A DNA stretch of 12,868 nucleotides. Origin: an uncultured Erysipelotrichaceae bacterium. GTDB lineage: Bacteria > Bacillota_I > Bacilli_A > RF39 > UBA660. The notes below the pieces were generated by a model that was not told the origin of the DNA, searched no databases, and saw only the letters and a program-made list of their open reading frames with translations. A program made the translations under genes and the position numbers. Where the stretch lies: positions 1-12,868 of the forward strand of contig CACZQZ010000028.1 in the NCBI GenBank assembly GCA_902783405.1. The letters are read 5' to 3'. Positions 6,948 through 12,868 of the stretch are shown piece by piece (position 1 is the first letter of the stretch; every line of letters starts with the position of its first letter).

Positions 6948-7550
6948 TTAACTGTTTTCATTACCAACTTCTAAAAAGTTGGTATTAACTTTCTTTGATT
7001 CAAAAATATCATATGTCTCTTCCTTATTCGTAAAGTAATCTTCTTGTAACATAATTTTAATTACTTTTCTATTAAATTTAATAGTTGATAAGATATAGGA
7101 AGAATTTAAGATAGCATCCTCTATTTGATCTTTCTCAACTTGACACTCTATTTTCGCATAATTATACATAAATTCAATATAGTATTTCCCATTATCTAAT
7201 TTGTTTATTTCTAAATAACCTTTTTTATTATTATTATCAATTTTCTTTGAAAAATAAGCACTTTCATCTTTATCGTAATTGAAATCTTTTTTATGATAAT
7301 AACTAATGACATCTACATATAAATAATAATAATTTCCAGATGAGTATAGTTTTTCGTTGTATTCATCTGTATCAATATAAGTCACCCCTCTCGGAACATA
7401 ATACTTATATCCTTTTCCTACATGATTAAATAGATTATTATTTTTTGATAAAATAACATCTGTCATAATATCAATATTTGAACTAATTCGAACTATCGTA
7501 CAACCTGTAAGCAAAATTGTTCCAAGTAAAACTATTGCAATTTTTTTCAT
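6948..7550 (-). CDS. Hypothetical lipoprotein, about 200 aa
   Basis: The N-terminus MKKIAIVLLGTILLTGC is a type II (lipoprotein) signal peptide with lipobox LTGC, so Cys17 should be lipidated and the protein held on the outer face of the cell membrane. The mature part is rich in Tyr, Lys and Asn with no further cysteine motif or catalytic signature; I do not recognise the family. Repeated short hydrophobic-aromatic stretches (YYYLYVDVISYY, GKYYIEFMYNYAKIE) suggest a beta-rich fold. I chose the ATG at 7550 because it gives a standard lipoprotein signal; a GTG at 7559 is possible, but the predicted transcript start near 7563 would leave it almost no leader. No strong Shine-Dalgarno is seen, only AAGAG. 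The gene downstream starts 12 nt after its stop. Confidence 0.82.
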   Translation of the reverse strand: MKKIAIVLLGTILLTGCTIVRISSNIDIMTDVILSKNNNLFNHVGKGYKYYVPRGVTYIDTDEYNEKLYSSGNYYYLYVDVISYYHKKDFNYDKDESAYFSKKIDNNNKKGYLEINKLDNGKYYIEFMYNYAKIECQVEKDQIEDAILNSSYILSTIKFNRKVIKIMLQEDYFTNKEETYDIFESKKVNTNFLEVGNENS

Positions 7551-7569
7551 ACTCACCACTCTTACTATG

Positions 7570-7575
7570 ATTATA
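7570..7575 (-). promoter_or_regulatory. Extended -10 promoter for the lipoprotein operon
   Basis: On the minus strand TATAAT is preceded by TGA, forming an extended -10. No TTGACA-like -35 is present at 16-18 bp; that position lies in an A/T palindrome (7578-7602). The start site would be near 7563, giving a leader of only about 12 nt to the ATG at 7550. Confidence 0.5.
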
Positions 7576-7577
7576 TC

Positions 7578-7602
7578 AAACTTTTTTTCAGAAAAAAAGT
7601 TT
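7578..7602. repeat. 11-bp palindrome in the lipoprotein promoter
   Basis: Arms AAACTTTTTTT and AAAAAAAGTTT with a CAG centre form a perfect inverted repeat covering the spacer and -35 region of the promoter at 7570-7575. A T run follows on the plus strand only, where no gene needs ending, and none follows on the minus strand, so it does not look like a trmB terminator. It could be an operator or simply low-complexity sequence. Confidence 0.6.
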
Positions 7603-7632
7603 TTTTGTCGTTTGACTGTAAAGTTATGTAAA

Positions 7633-8265
<633 letters not shown>

Positions 8266-8268
8266 ATT

Positions 8269-8275
8269 CCACCTC
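8269..8275 (-). promoter_or_regulatory. Ribosome binding site fixing the trmB start
   Basis: GAGGTGG, with its GAGG core 6 nt from the ATG at 8263-8265. It lies inside the reading frame extended from 8283, so that longer start is unlikely. Confidence 0.75.
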
Positions 8276-8281
8276 GAAAAC

Positions 8282-8287
8282 ATTATA
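8282..8287 (-). promoter_or_regulatory. Extended -10 promoter for trmB
   Basis: On the minus strand TATAAT is preceded by TGT, an extended -10. The -35 position holds only a T-rich tract. The start site would be near 8275, making a leader of about 10 nt that begins at the ribosome site. It sits back-to-back with the plus-strand promoter at 8291-8319. Confidence 0.5.
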
Positions 8288-8290
8288 ACA

Positions 8291-8319
8291 TGAACAAAAA
8301 AATAAAAAAAGCATATACT
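8291..8319 (+). promoter_or_regulatory. Possible promoter for the Met-rich small protein gene
   Basis: TGAACA (4 of 6 matches to TTGACA) and TATACT are 17 bp apart on the plus strand. The predicted start near 8326 would leave a very short leader beginning at the GAGGAG ribosome site. Confidence 0.4.
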
Positions 8320-8338
8320 TTTAGTGAGGAGTGATCTT

Positions 8339-8563
8339 ATGAAAAAAGATAGAAATTATATGCCTTATCCAGTCTATCCTATGAACCCCAATATGAATCC
8401 AAATTTTAATGGAATGATGCCAAATTATGATATGAATCAAGGAAATGACGTAATGCAAAATTTACAAGGTCAAATTAATATGTTAGAAAAAAGAATTTCA
8501 AACTTAGAAAATGAAGTTTCAAAAGGATATAAGTATAATGATTCTAATTATCATGTAATGTAA
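8339..8563 (+). CDS. Small Met/Asn/Pro-rich protein with coiled-coil tail, 74 aa
   Basis: I do not recognise the family. The first 43 residues are low complexity with repeated Pro-Met-Asn-Pro-Asn units (YPVYPMNPNMNPNFNGMMPN). The next 25 residues (MQNLQGQINMLEKRISNLENEV) form a clear heptad pattern, so a short parallel coiled coil and oligomerisation are likely. There is no signal peptide or membrane helix. The start at 8339 is supported by GAGGAG (8326-8331), 7 nt upstream; a GTG at 8324 lies before that site and is rejected. The gene stands alone, with its own terminator directly after the stop. The composition recalls small structural or spore-coat-like proteins of Bacillota, but that is only a resemblance in composition. 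Confidence 0.78.
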   Translation: MKKDRNYMPYPVYPMNPNMNPNFNGMMPNYDMNQGNDVMQNLQGQINMLEKRISNLENEVSKGYKYNDSNYHVM

Positions 8564-8585
8564 AGTCTTTAAAAGACTTTTTTTT
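8562..8585 (+). terminator. Intrinsic terminator of the Met-rich protein gene
   Basis: Arms AAAGTCT (8562-8568) and AGACTTT (8574-8580) form a 7-bp stem with a 5-nt loop, followed by Ts to 8585. The stem begins within the TAA stop codon of the gene. Confidence 0.85.
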
Positions 8586-8689
8586 GAAAAGATAATTATT
8601 CTTTTTAACATCAACTATAATAATTAGAATGTTTAAATTTATCTATGATTAAATTTTAGCTTTTCTTTCATAATAAAAAAGGTGATTAT

Positions 8690-9190
8690 ATGATTTACAT
8701 CTTTATTTTTCTTTCTAAAGTAATAGAAAATGCATTGGGTACTTTTCGCTTAATTATTGTTTCCAATGGAAAAAAAATAATAGGTGCGATTTTAAATGCC
8801 ATCATATCTTTAATCTGGATTATAACCACTGGCCTTATTGTTATGAAAGGCTTTGATATTTATAAAATCTTTGTTTTTTGCTTTGGATGCTTTTTAGGAT
8901 CTTATCTTGGAAGCTTTTTAGAAGAAAAATTTGCTTTTGGTACAAATATGCTTCTATGTATTACAGATGATAAGAAAAGAGAACAAATTTTACTTGCTTT
9001 AAAGCAAAATGATTTTAAAGCAACTTACACAAGAGCTGGTGATAAAAATCAAATTCAAAATATTTTATTTATACTGCTTTCTAGGAAAAAAACACAAAAA
9101 GCATTATCTATTATCAAGCAATATGATGAGAATGCTTTTATTATTAGTGAAAGCGCTAACAAAATAAAAGAAAAAAACACTCTATATTAA
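8690..9190 (+). CDS. UPF0316 membrane protein (DUF5698 and DUF2179)
   Basis: This 166-residue protein matches the UPF0316 family of Bacillota in its diagnostic segment ENALGTFRLIIVSNGKK (13-29), with three hydrophobic segments at about 2-12, 30-52 and 58-76 (the DUF5698 part). The C-terminal half, about 95-155, is a soluble DUF2179-like domain (TDDKKREQILLALKQNDFKA). The family's biochemical function is not established; DUF2179 domains are thought to be small ligand-sensing or regulatory modules. The ATG is preceded by AAGGTGA, 4 nt upstream. A TATAAT at 8616-8621 could be its -10, but no matching -35 is seen. Its last codons converge on the prepilin peptidase gene, overlapping it by 4 nt. 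Confidence 0.85.
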   Translation: MIYIFIFLSKVIENALGTFRLIIVSNGKKIIGAILNAIISLIWIITTGLIVMKGFDIYKIFVFCFGCFLGSYLGSFLEEKFAFGTNMLLCITDDKKREQILLALKQNDFKATYTRAGDKNQIQNILFILLSRKKTQKALSIIKQYDENAFIISESANKIKEKNTLY

Positions 9191-9196
9191 AGTGTT
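9171..9196 (-). terminator. Terminator hairpin over convergent stop codons
   Basis: On the minus strand a 9-bp stem (arms 9188-9196 and 9176-9184, one T-G pair) with a 3-nt loop runs into seven Ts. It lies across the TAA stops of both the UPF0316 gene (9188-9190) and the prepilin peptidase gene (9187-9189), and its T run is within the coding end of the UPF0316 gene. It should end the pilus transcript; on the plus strand there is no T run. Confidence 0.65.
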
Positions 9197-9951
9197 ATAA
9201 AATGAACAATTTCATTAAAATTAATTTGTAATAAAAATAAAACAATAGCTGCTATACTTAAAAAAGGACCAAAAGGAATCTCATGTGTTTTCTTATTTAA
9301 TAAAATAATTAAAGAAATAGGAAGGCCTAAAATGGCAGCAAAAAAAATTACAACGACCGAAAGAGGATATCCTAAAACTATACCAAATAAAGCCATTAAC
9401 TTAATATCTCCTCCACCCATGGATTCCTTTTTAAAAATGAAGTCTCCCATTTTTTTTATGAGATACATTGTTAAAAAAGACATCACACCATATAAAAGAG
9501 AAAATAACATCTGCTTTATACCATAAATGAAAACAATTTCAATTGGAAATAAAATAAGTCCTATTATAATTATTTCATCTGGAATAATATAATAATTAAT
9601 ATCACTAATAATCACAATCATAAGTAAAGATACAAATGTAAGTGCTAGTAATAATCTTAAACTCCATCCAAACACCATAAAACATAACATAAATAAGATT
9701 CCAGTAAATAGTTCATAGAAGAAATATTGCATTGATAATTTGTGTTTGCATTCTTTGCACTTTCCCCCTAAAAACAAATAAGAAAATAAAGGAATCAATT
9801 CATATGGTTTTAAGTAATGGCCACAAAATGTACAATGAGAAGGAGGATAAACAATTGATTTTCCTTCTGGAAGTCTATCTCCTACAACATTAAAAAAGGA
9901 ACCAAAAATCGTTCCAAATATAAAGAATACGATATTATAATATAGTTCCAT
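9187..9951 (-). CDS. Prepilin peptidase and N-methyltransferase (PilD/ComC family)
   Basis: This membrane aspartic protease removes the leader of type IV pilin-like precursors and methylates the new N-terminus. The 254-residue protein has the complete bifunctional layout: GSFFNVVGDRLP (17-28), two CxxC zinc pairs (Cys40/43 and Cys65/68), catalytic Asp117 in SDINYYIIPDE and Asp182 in the GGGD motif (179-182), followed by about six more membrane helices. The normal GxGD motif is kept as GGGD. It follows pilC by 11 nt on the same strand; its AGGGGG ribosome site overlaps the pilC stop, so the two are surely one operon. The pilin genes it would serve are not in the window. I leave the symbol blank because pilD and comC cannot be told apart. 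Confidence 0.95.
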   Translation of the reverse strand: MELYYNIVFFIFGTIFGSFFNVVGDRLPEGKSIVYPPSHCTFCGHYLKPYELIPLFSYLFLGGKCKECKHKLSMQYFFYELFTGILFMLCFMVFGWSLRLLLALTFVSLLMIVIISDINYYIIPDEIIIIGLILFPIEIVFIYGIKQMLFSLLYGVMSFLTMYLIKKMGDFIFKKESMGGGDIKLMALFGIVLGYPLSVVVIFFAAILGLPISLIILLNKKTHEIPFGPFLSIAAIVLFLLQINFNEIVHFITL

Positions 9952-9962
9952 AAAAATACCCC

Positions 9963-11498
9963 CTACATAACCATTTCATACATACCGAACATTGGAAGAA
10001 CAATAGATAAAATGATAATACCTACGTTAACTGTTAAGAAAATAATTAAAACTGGTTCAATAAATGTTTTAATTCTCGTAACAGATTGAGTATGTTGTTC
10101 TTGATAGTATTCAGCAACCTTTTCCATCATTTCAGGAAGTTGTCCTGTTTTTTCTCCAGTAATGAGCATTGTATATGCTGGAAGTGGAAAAGCCCAATGA
10201 TCTTTAAAAGCATATGAAATTTTTTCACCATGAGATAAGTTTTGAATAGTATCATAAATTAATTGTTTATAAATTTCATTATTAGTAACTCTCATTAAAA
10301 TTTCCATACTATCTGTAATAAATACATTATACTTAAGTAAGGATGCAAAAGTTTTTGTAAACATAGTAACTTCATTATAAATAACAACATTAGAGAACAC
10401 TGGTATATGCATTACCAACCACTGCGTTGTTTCTCTTATTGATCTAACATTCTTATATAAATATACATATAAAACAACAAAAATTGTTATACCAAGAGCA
10501 AGCCAAATTCCATCCTTTTTTAGAAAATCACTAATTGCAATAACTAATTTCGTAAATGCTGGGATTTTAGAAGGATCCATACTTTCGTAAATTTCAACAA
10601 ATTGTGGAATTACCCAAACTAGAACAAATATGATAACCGCAACTGCAAAGACAAATACCATTGTTGGATACATCATAGCAGTAATCATTTGTTTTCTTGT
10701 CTTTTCAATTTCATCATAATAATCAGCCATTTCATCAAGTGTTCCAGGTAAATCACCTGTCATTTCAGATACTCTAACCATGTTAATAAGTAGTTTTGGA
10801 AAAGCCTTTCCTGACTTCTCTAAAGCTACACTAAAAGCATCTCCATTAACTAAATTATGAACAATATTTTGAAGAATTTGTTTATATGCTGGTTTTTTAT
10901 ATTGTTCAACAAGTACTCTCATTGCATCCGCAAGAGGAATTCCAGCCTTAATATATGTTGATAATTGAGTTAAAAGAAAAACCAAATCTTTTGTTTTCAT
11001 TTTAACATTAGTAGCAACATCTTTTGAATGAACTTTATTAATCCACTTTGACGTTTTAATATCATATACCTGATATCCTTCACTAAGTAAATAAGAATGA
11101 ACCTCAGCTACTGAATAAGCTTCTATGTAAGATTGAATCCAGGTACCATTAGGTGCAATCGCACTAAATTGATAAATTAACTTCGTATCGCTTTTTACAC
11201 CATGAGGTCCATTATAATCAATAACCATAGGTGTTAATATTCCTTTATCAATTTTATTTTGAATCGATCTTGGAATTTTTTTTCTAACATTTCTTGGTTT
11301 TTGCTTTGTTTCCTCCATACGTGGTTCTTCCACCACAGTCTGTACTTCGTCAGTTGCCTGATTATTTGCTGTAGTGACTTCTTCTAAATTTTCTGATGAC
11401 TGATTTAAAATATAATTATTAGAAGGGCCATTACTAGATTCTAATGTTTCAGCAACTTCATCGTTTATTTTTTCATTTTTTGATGTATCTTGATCCAT
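9963..11498 (-). CDS. pilC: Type IV pilus or competence platform protein (PilC/GspF/ComGB family)
   Basis: This inner-membrane platform protein works with the assembly ATPase to extract pilins. The core has a pre-domain FSAIAPNGTWIQSYIEAYSV (111-130), then two T2SF repeats at about 172-295 and 375-497, each with the typical FxxQLSTYIKAGIPL (176-189) or FTKTFASLLKYNV (380-392) opening and a conserved Gly-rich ITGEKTGQLPE-type loop (446-456; also SEMTGDLPG at 244-252). Membrane helices lie at about 275-297, 333-348 and 478-503. At 511 residues it is about 100 longer than usual; the extra is an N-terminal acidic, Asn/Glu/Thr-rich tail (1-70) then a basic stretch (71-86). The assembly ATPase is not next to it. 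The start is the first in-frame ATG; the ribosome site (GGTGTGAT) is modest. The prepilin peptidase follows. Confidence 0.93.
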   Translation of the reverse strand: MDQDTSKNEKINDEVAETLESSNGPSNNYILNQSSENLEEVTTANNQATDEVQTVVEEPRMEETKQKPRNVRKKIPRSIQNKIDKGILTPMVIDYNGPHGVKSDTKLIYQFSAIAPNGTWIQSYIEAYSVAEVHSYLLSEGYQVYDIKTSKWINKVHSKDVATNVKMKTKDLVFLLTQLSTYIKAGIPLADAMRVLVEQYKKPAYKQILQNIVHNLVNGDAFSVALEKSGKAFPKLLINMVRVSEMTGDLPGTLDEMADYYDEIEKTRKQMITAMMYPTMVFVFAVAVIIFVLVWVIPQFVEIYESMDPSKIPAFTKLVIAISDFLKKDGIWLALGITIFVVLYVYLYKNVRSIRETTQWLVMHIPVFSNVVIYNEVTMFTKTFASLLKYNVFITDSMEILMRVTNNEIYKQLIYDTIQNLSHGEKISYAFKDHWAFPLPAYTMLITGEKTGQLPEMMEKVAEYYQEQHTQSVTRIKTFIEPVLIIFLTVNVGIIILSIVLPMFGMYEMVM

Positions 11499-11577
11499 AT
11501 ATCACACCAACCTCTTTTCATAAAGAAAGGATAAATTCACTAAATGATAACTCTTCACTTTTGATATCCCCTTATCT
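11499..11577 (-). promoter_or_regulatory. pilC leader with a possible 18-codon upstream reading frame
   Basis: Between the presumed start site and the pilC ATG the minus strand has AAGGGG (11568-11573), 9 nt, then a GTG frame from 11558 to a TGA at 11502-11504, encoding VKSYHLVNLSFLYEKRLV. It ends 3 nt before the pilC start, so translation could be coupled or act as a leader. It may be chance; no riboswitch fold was recognised. Confidence 0.25.
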
Positions 11578-11583
11578 TAAATA

Positions 11584-11589
11584 ATTATA
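11584..11589 (-). promoter_or_regulatory. Possible extended -10 promoter for pilC-prepilin peptidase
   Basis: On the minus strand TATAAT is preceded by TGA. The -35 position has no TTGACA match. The start site would be near 11577. No T-tailed hairpin ends dnaE before it, so some transcription may also read in from dnaE. Confidence 0.42.
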
Positions 11590-11620
11590 TCATATCTTTT
11601 TTTTTAAGAAAAGACTTTTT

Positions 11621-12868
11621 TCAATTTATTTTCTTTATCCTATAAGCAATCAATTGATACTTATTTAATCTTTTTTCTACTTTTCCTTCTAATAAAATAA
11701 CATTTCCTTTAAAAATATCTGTATTTACCTCATATATCTTTGGAAATAAAACAACATCAATTTGCATTTTTTCATCGCTTCCTGAAATAAAACACATTTT
11801 TTCATTATTTTTAGTTTTAATTTCTCTTTTAGAATCAACATATAAAACAACTCTTACAATTTTATCAAAATAATTTTGAATATTTTCTAAAGAAACTGTT
11901 TGATACTTGGTTTTATATTTACTAACAGGATGATTTCCAAGATAACAACCAAAAAGTTCATATTCTTTATTCATTAAAAATAATTCATCAAATTCTTCCT
12001 TATTTTCAATTTCGGGTTTTAATGCATATTCTTTTCCCAAATCATGAATTAGTTCAATATAAGAGACAATTTCATTAAAATTTGATATTAACGTATTTCT
12101 ATTTATATTCATAGTATCAAAGCATCCTGCATATATTAAACTTAAAACAACTTCACTGTTTACAGCTTTTCCATAACATCTATTCATAAAATCAAAGATA
12201 TCAATAAATAAGGCCTTTTTTCTTTCTTCTAGTATTTGTTCTACTGAAGCAATTCCAACATTTTTTATTCCTAAAAAAGGAAATCTTATTTTGCCTTCTT
12301 CTATTTTATACATCTTATCACTATAGTTAATATCGGGTTTTAAGAAAACAATATTTTTAGATTTACATTCAAAAATATAGTCTTTTAATTTATTATTAGC
12401 CACACCCATATTAAGTAAGTGTTTATAAAAATATGTGCCATAATAATATTTTAGATAAGCCATCTTATATGATATCATTGAATATGCAACGGCATGTGCT
12501 CTTGGAAAACCATAAGATGCAAACTTTAGAATTAAATCATAAATTTGTTTAGCTAATGATTTTTCATATCCCTTTTGAATACTTCTCTCTATAAATTTAT
12601 GTTCTTCCTTTAATAAAACATCTTCTTTTTTCTTACTCATTGCCCTTCTAAGTAAATCTGCTTCACCTAACGTATATCCAGCTAAAACGTGTGCAATTTG
12701 CATAACTTGTTCTTGATAAATAATAATTCCATAGGTTGGTTTTAATATCTCTTCTAAATCTGGATGATAATATGTAACTTTTTCTTTCCCTCTTTTTCTA
12801 TCGATAAAATGATTGATATTCCCCATAGGTCCTGGTCTGTATAAAGCAATTGCAGAAAAGATTTCTTC
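11621..12868 (-). CDS. dnaE: DNA polymerase III alpha subunit DnaE, C-terminal part
   Basis: This is the replicative polymerase catalytic subunit of the DnaE type. The frame is open through base 12868, so the N-terminal PHP and palm regions are outside; 415 residues are visible. They begin EEIFSAIALYRPGPMGNINH, a signature of the fingers region, then IIYQEQVMQIAHVLAGYTLG (visible residues about 49-68), the RRAMSKKK and SYGFPRAHAVAYSMISYKMA segments, a helix-hairpin-helix around GIKNVGIASVEQI (about 200-213) and a C-terminal OB domain (about 337-375). It ends at a normal DnaE C-terminus without a PolC-type C-terminal architecture. The gap to pilC is 122 nt and contains no clear terminator. Confidence 0.96.
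   Translation of the reverse strand, partial: EEIFSAIALYRPGPMGNINHFIDRKRGKEKVTYYHPDLEEILKPTYGIIIYQEQVMQIAHVLAGYTLGEADLLRRAMSKKKEDVLLKEEHKFIERSIQKGYEKSLAKQIYDLILKFASYGFPRAHAVAYSMISYKMAYLKYYYGTYFYKHLLNMGVANNKLKDYIFECKSKNIVFLKPDINYSDKMYKIEEGKIRFPFLGIKNVGIASVEQILEERKKALFIDIFDFMNRCYGKAVNSEVVLSLIYAGCFDTMNINRNTLISNFNEIVSYIELIHDLGKEYALKPEIENKEEFDELFLMNKEYELFGCYLGNHPVSKYKTKYQTVSLENIQNYFDKIVRVVLYVDSKREIKTKNNEKMCFISGSDEKMQIDVVLFPKIYEVNTDIFKGNVILLEGKVEKRLNKYQLIAYRIKKIN

Noticed and set aside
11499..11580. c-di-GMP or other riboswitch upstream of pilC
   Set aside because: The leader is only about 80 nt and I could not find the conserved core of a known class; only weak short pairings are visible.
11590..11620. 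dnaE terminator
   Set aside because: A/T-rich partial pairing exists (TCTTTT with AAAAGA), but no T run follows on the minus strand.

Overview
The window is AT-rich, roughly a quarter to a third G+C by eye, with purine-rich Shine-Dalgarno sites and sigma-A-type promoters. TGA is used as a stop (the gene ending at 6105). The genes are typical of a low-G+C Gram-positive bacterium (Bacillota, Bacilli/Erysipelotrichia-like). It builds peptidoglycan, so it is not a wall-less Mollicute. I cannot name the genus.

Layout. (1) Bases 1-3195, plus strand: a compact wall and division operon with the C-terminal part of a SpoVD-type penicillin-binding protein, then mraY, then a FtsW/SpoVE-type SEDS glycosyltransferase. 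The B. subtilis order is spoVD-murE-mraY-murD-spoVE; here murE and murD are missing from between the others. (2) Bases 3373-4960, minus strand: an unrecognised 139-aa protein and a membrane-anchored NlpC/P60 cell-wall hydrolase with Ig-like domains, each behind its own good sigma-A promoter. (3) Bases 4961-5391: no convincing gene, but a patch of higher G+C that may be a decayed insertion. (4) Bases 5392-8287, minus strand: trmB (tRNA m7G46 methyltransferase), then an unknown lipoprotein, an acidic disordered protein with an internal 30-bp tandem repeat, a DUF948-like one-helix membrane protein and a YtxH-family protein. The last four are tightly packed and end in a clear terminator. (5) Bases 8291-9190, plus strand: a small Met/Asn/Pro-rich protein with a coiled-coil tail, and a UPF0316 membrane protein. 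(6) Bases 9171-12868, minus strand: the 3' part of dnaE, then pilC (GspF-type inner-membrane platform protein with an unusual disordered N-terminus) and a prepilin peptidase.

The wall operon provides lipid I synthesis (MraY), glycan polymerisation (SEDS protein) and transpeptidation (PBP); the NlpC/P60 protein would cut the same wall. PilC and the prepilin peptidase imply a type IV pilus or competence-pilus machine whose pilins and ATPase lie outside the window. No RNA genes, CRISPR array or complete mobile element were seen. The least explained parts are the lipoprotein/acidic protein/DUF948/YtxH cluster and the 4957-5180 patch. I found no strong evidence for a wholly new system.
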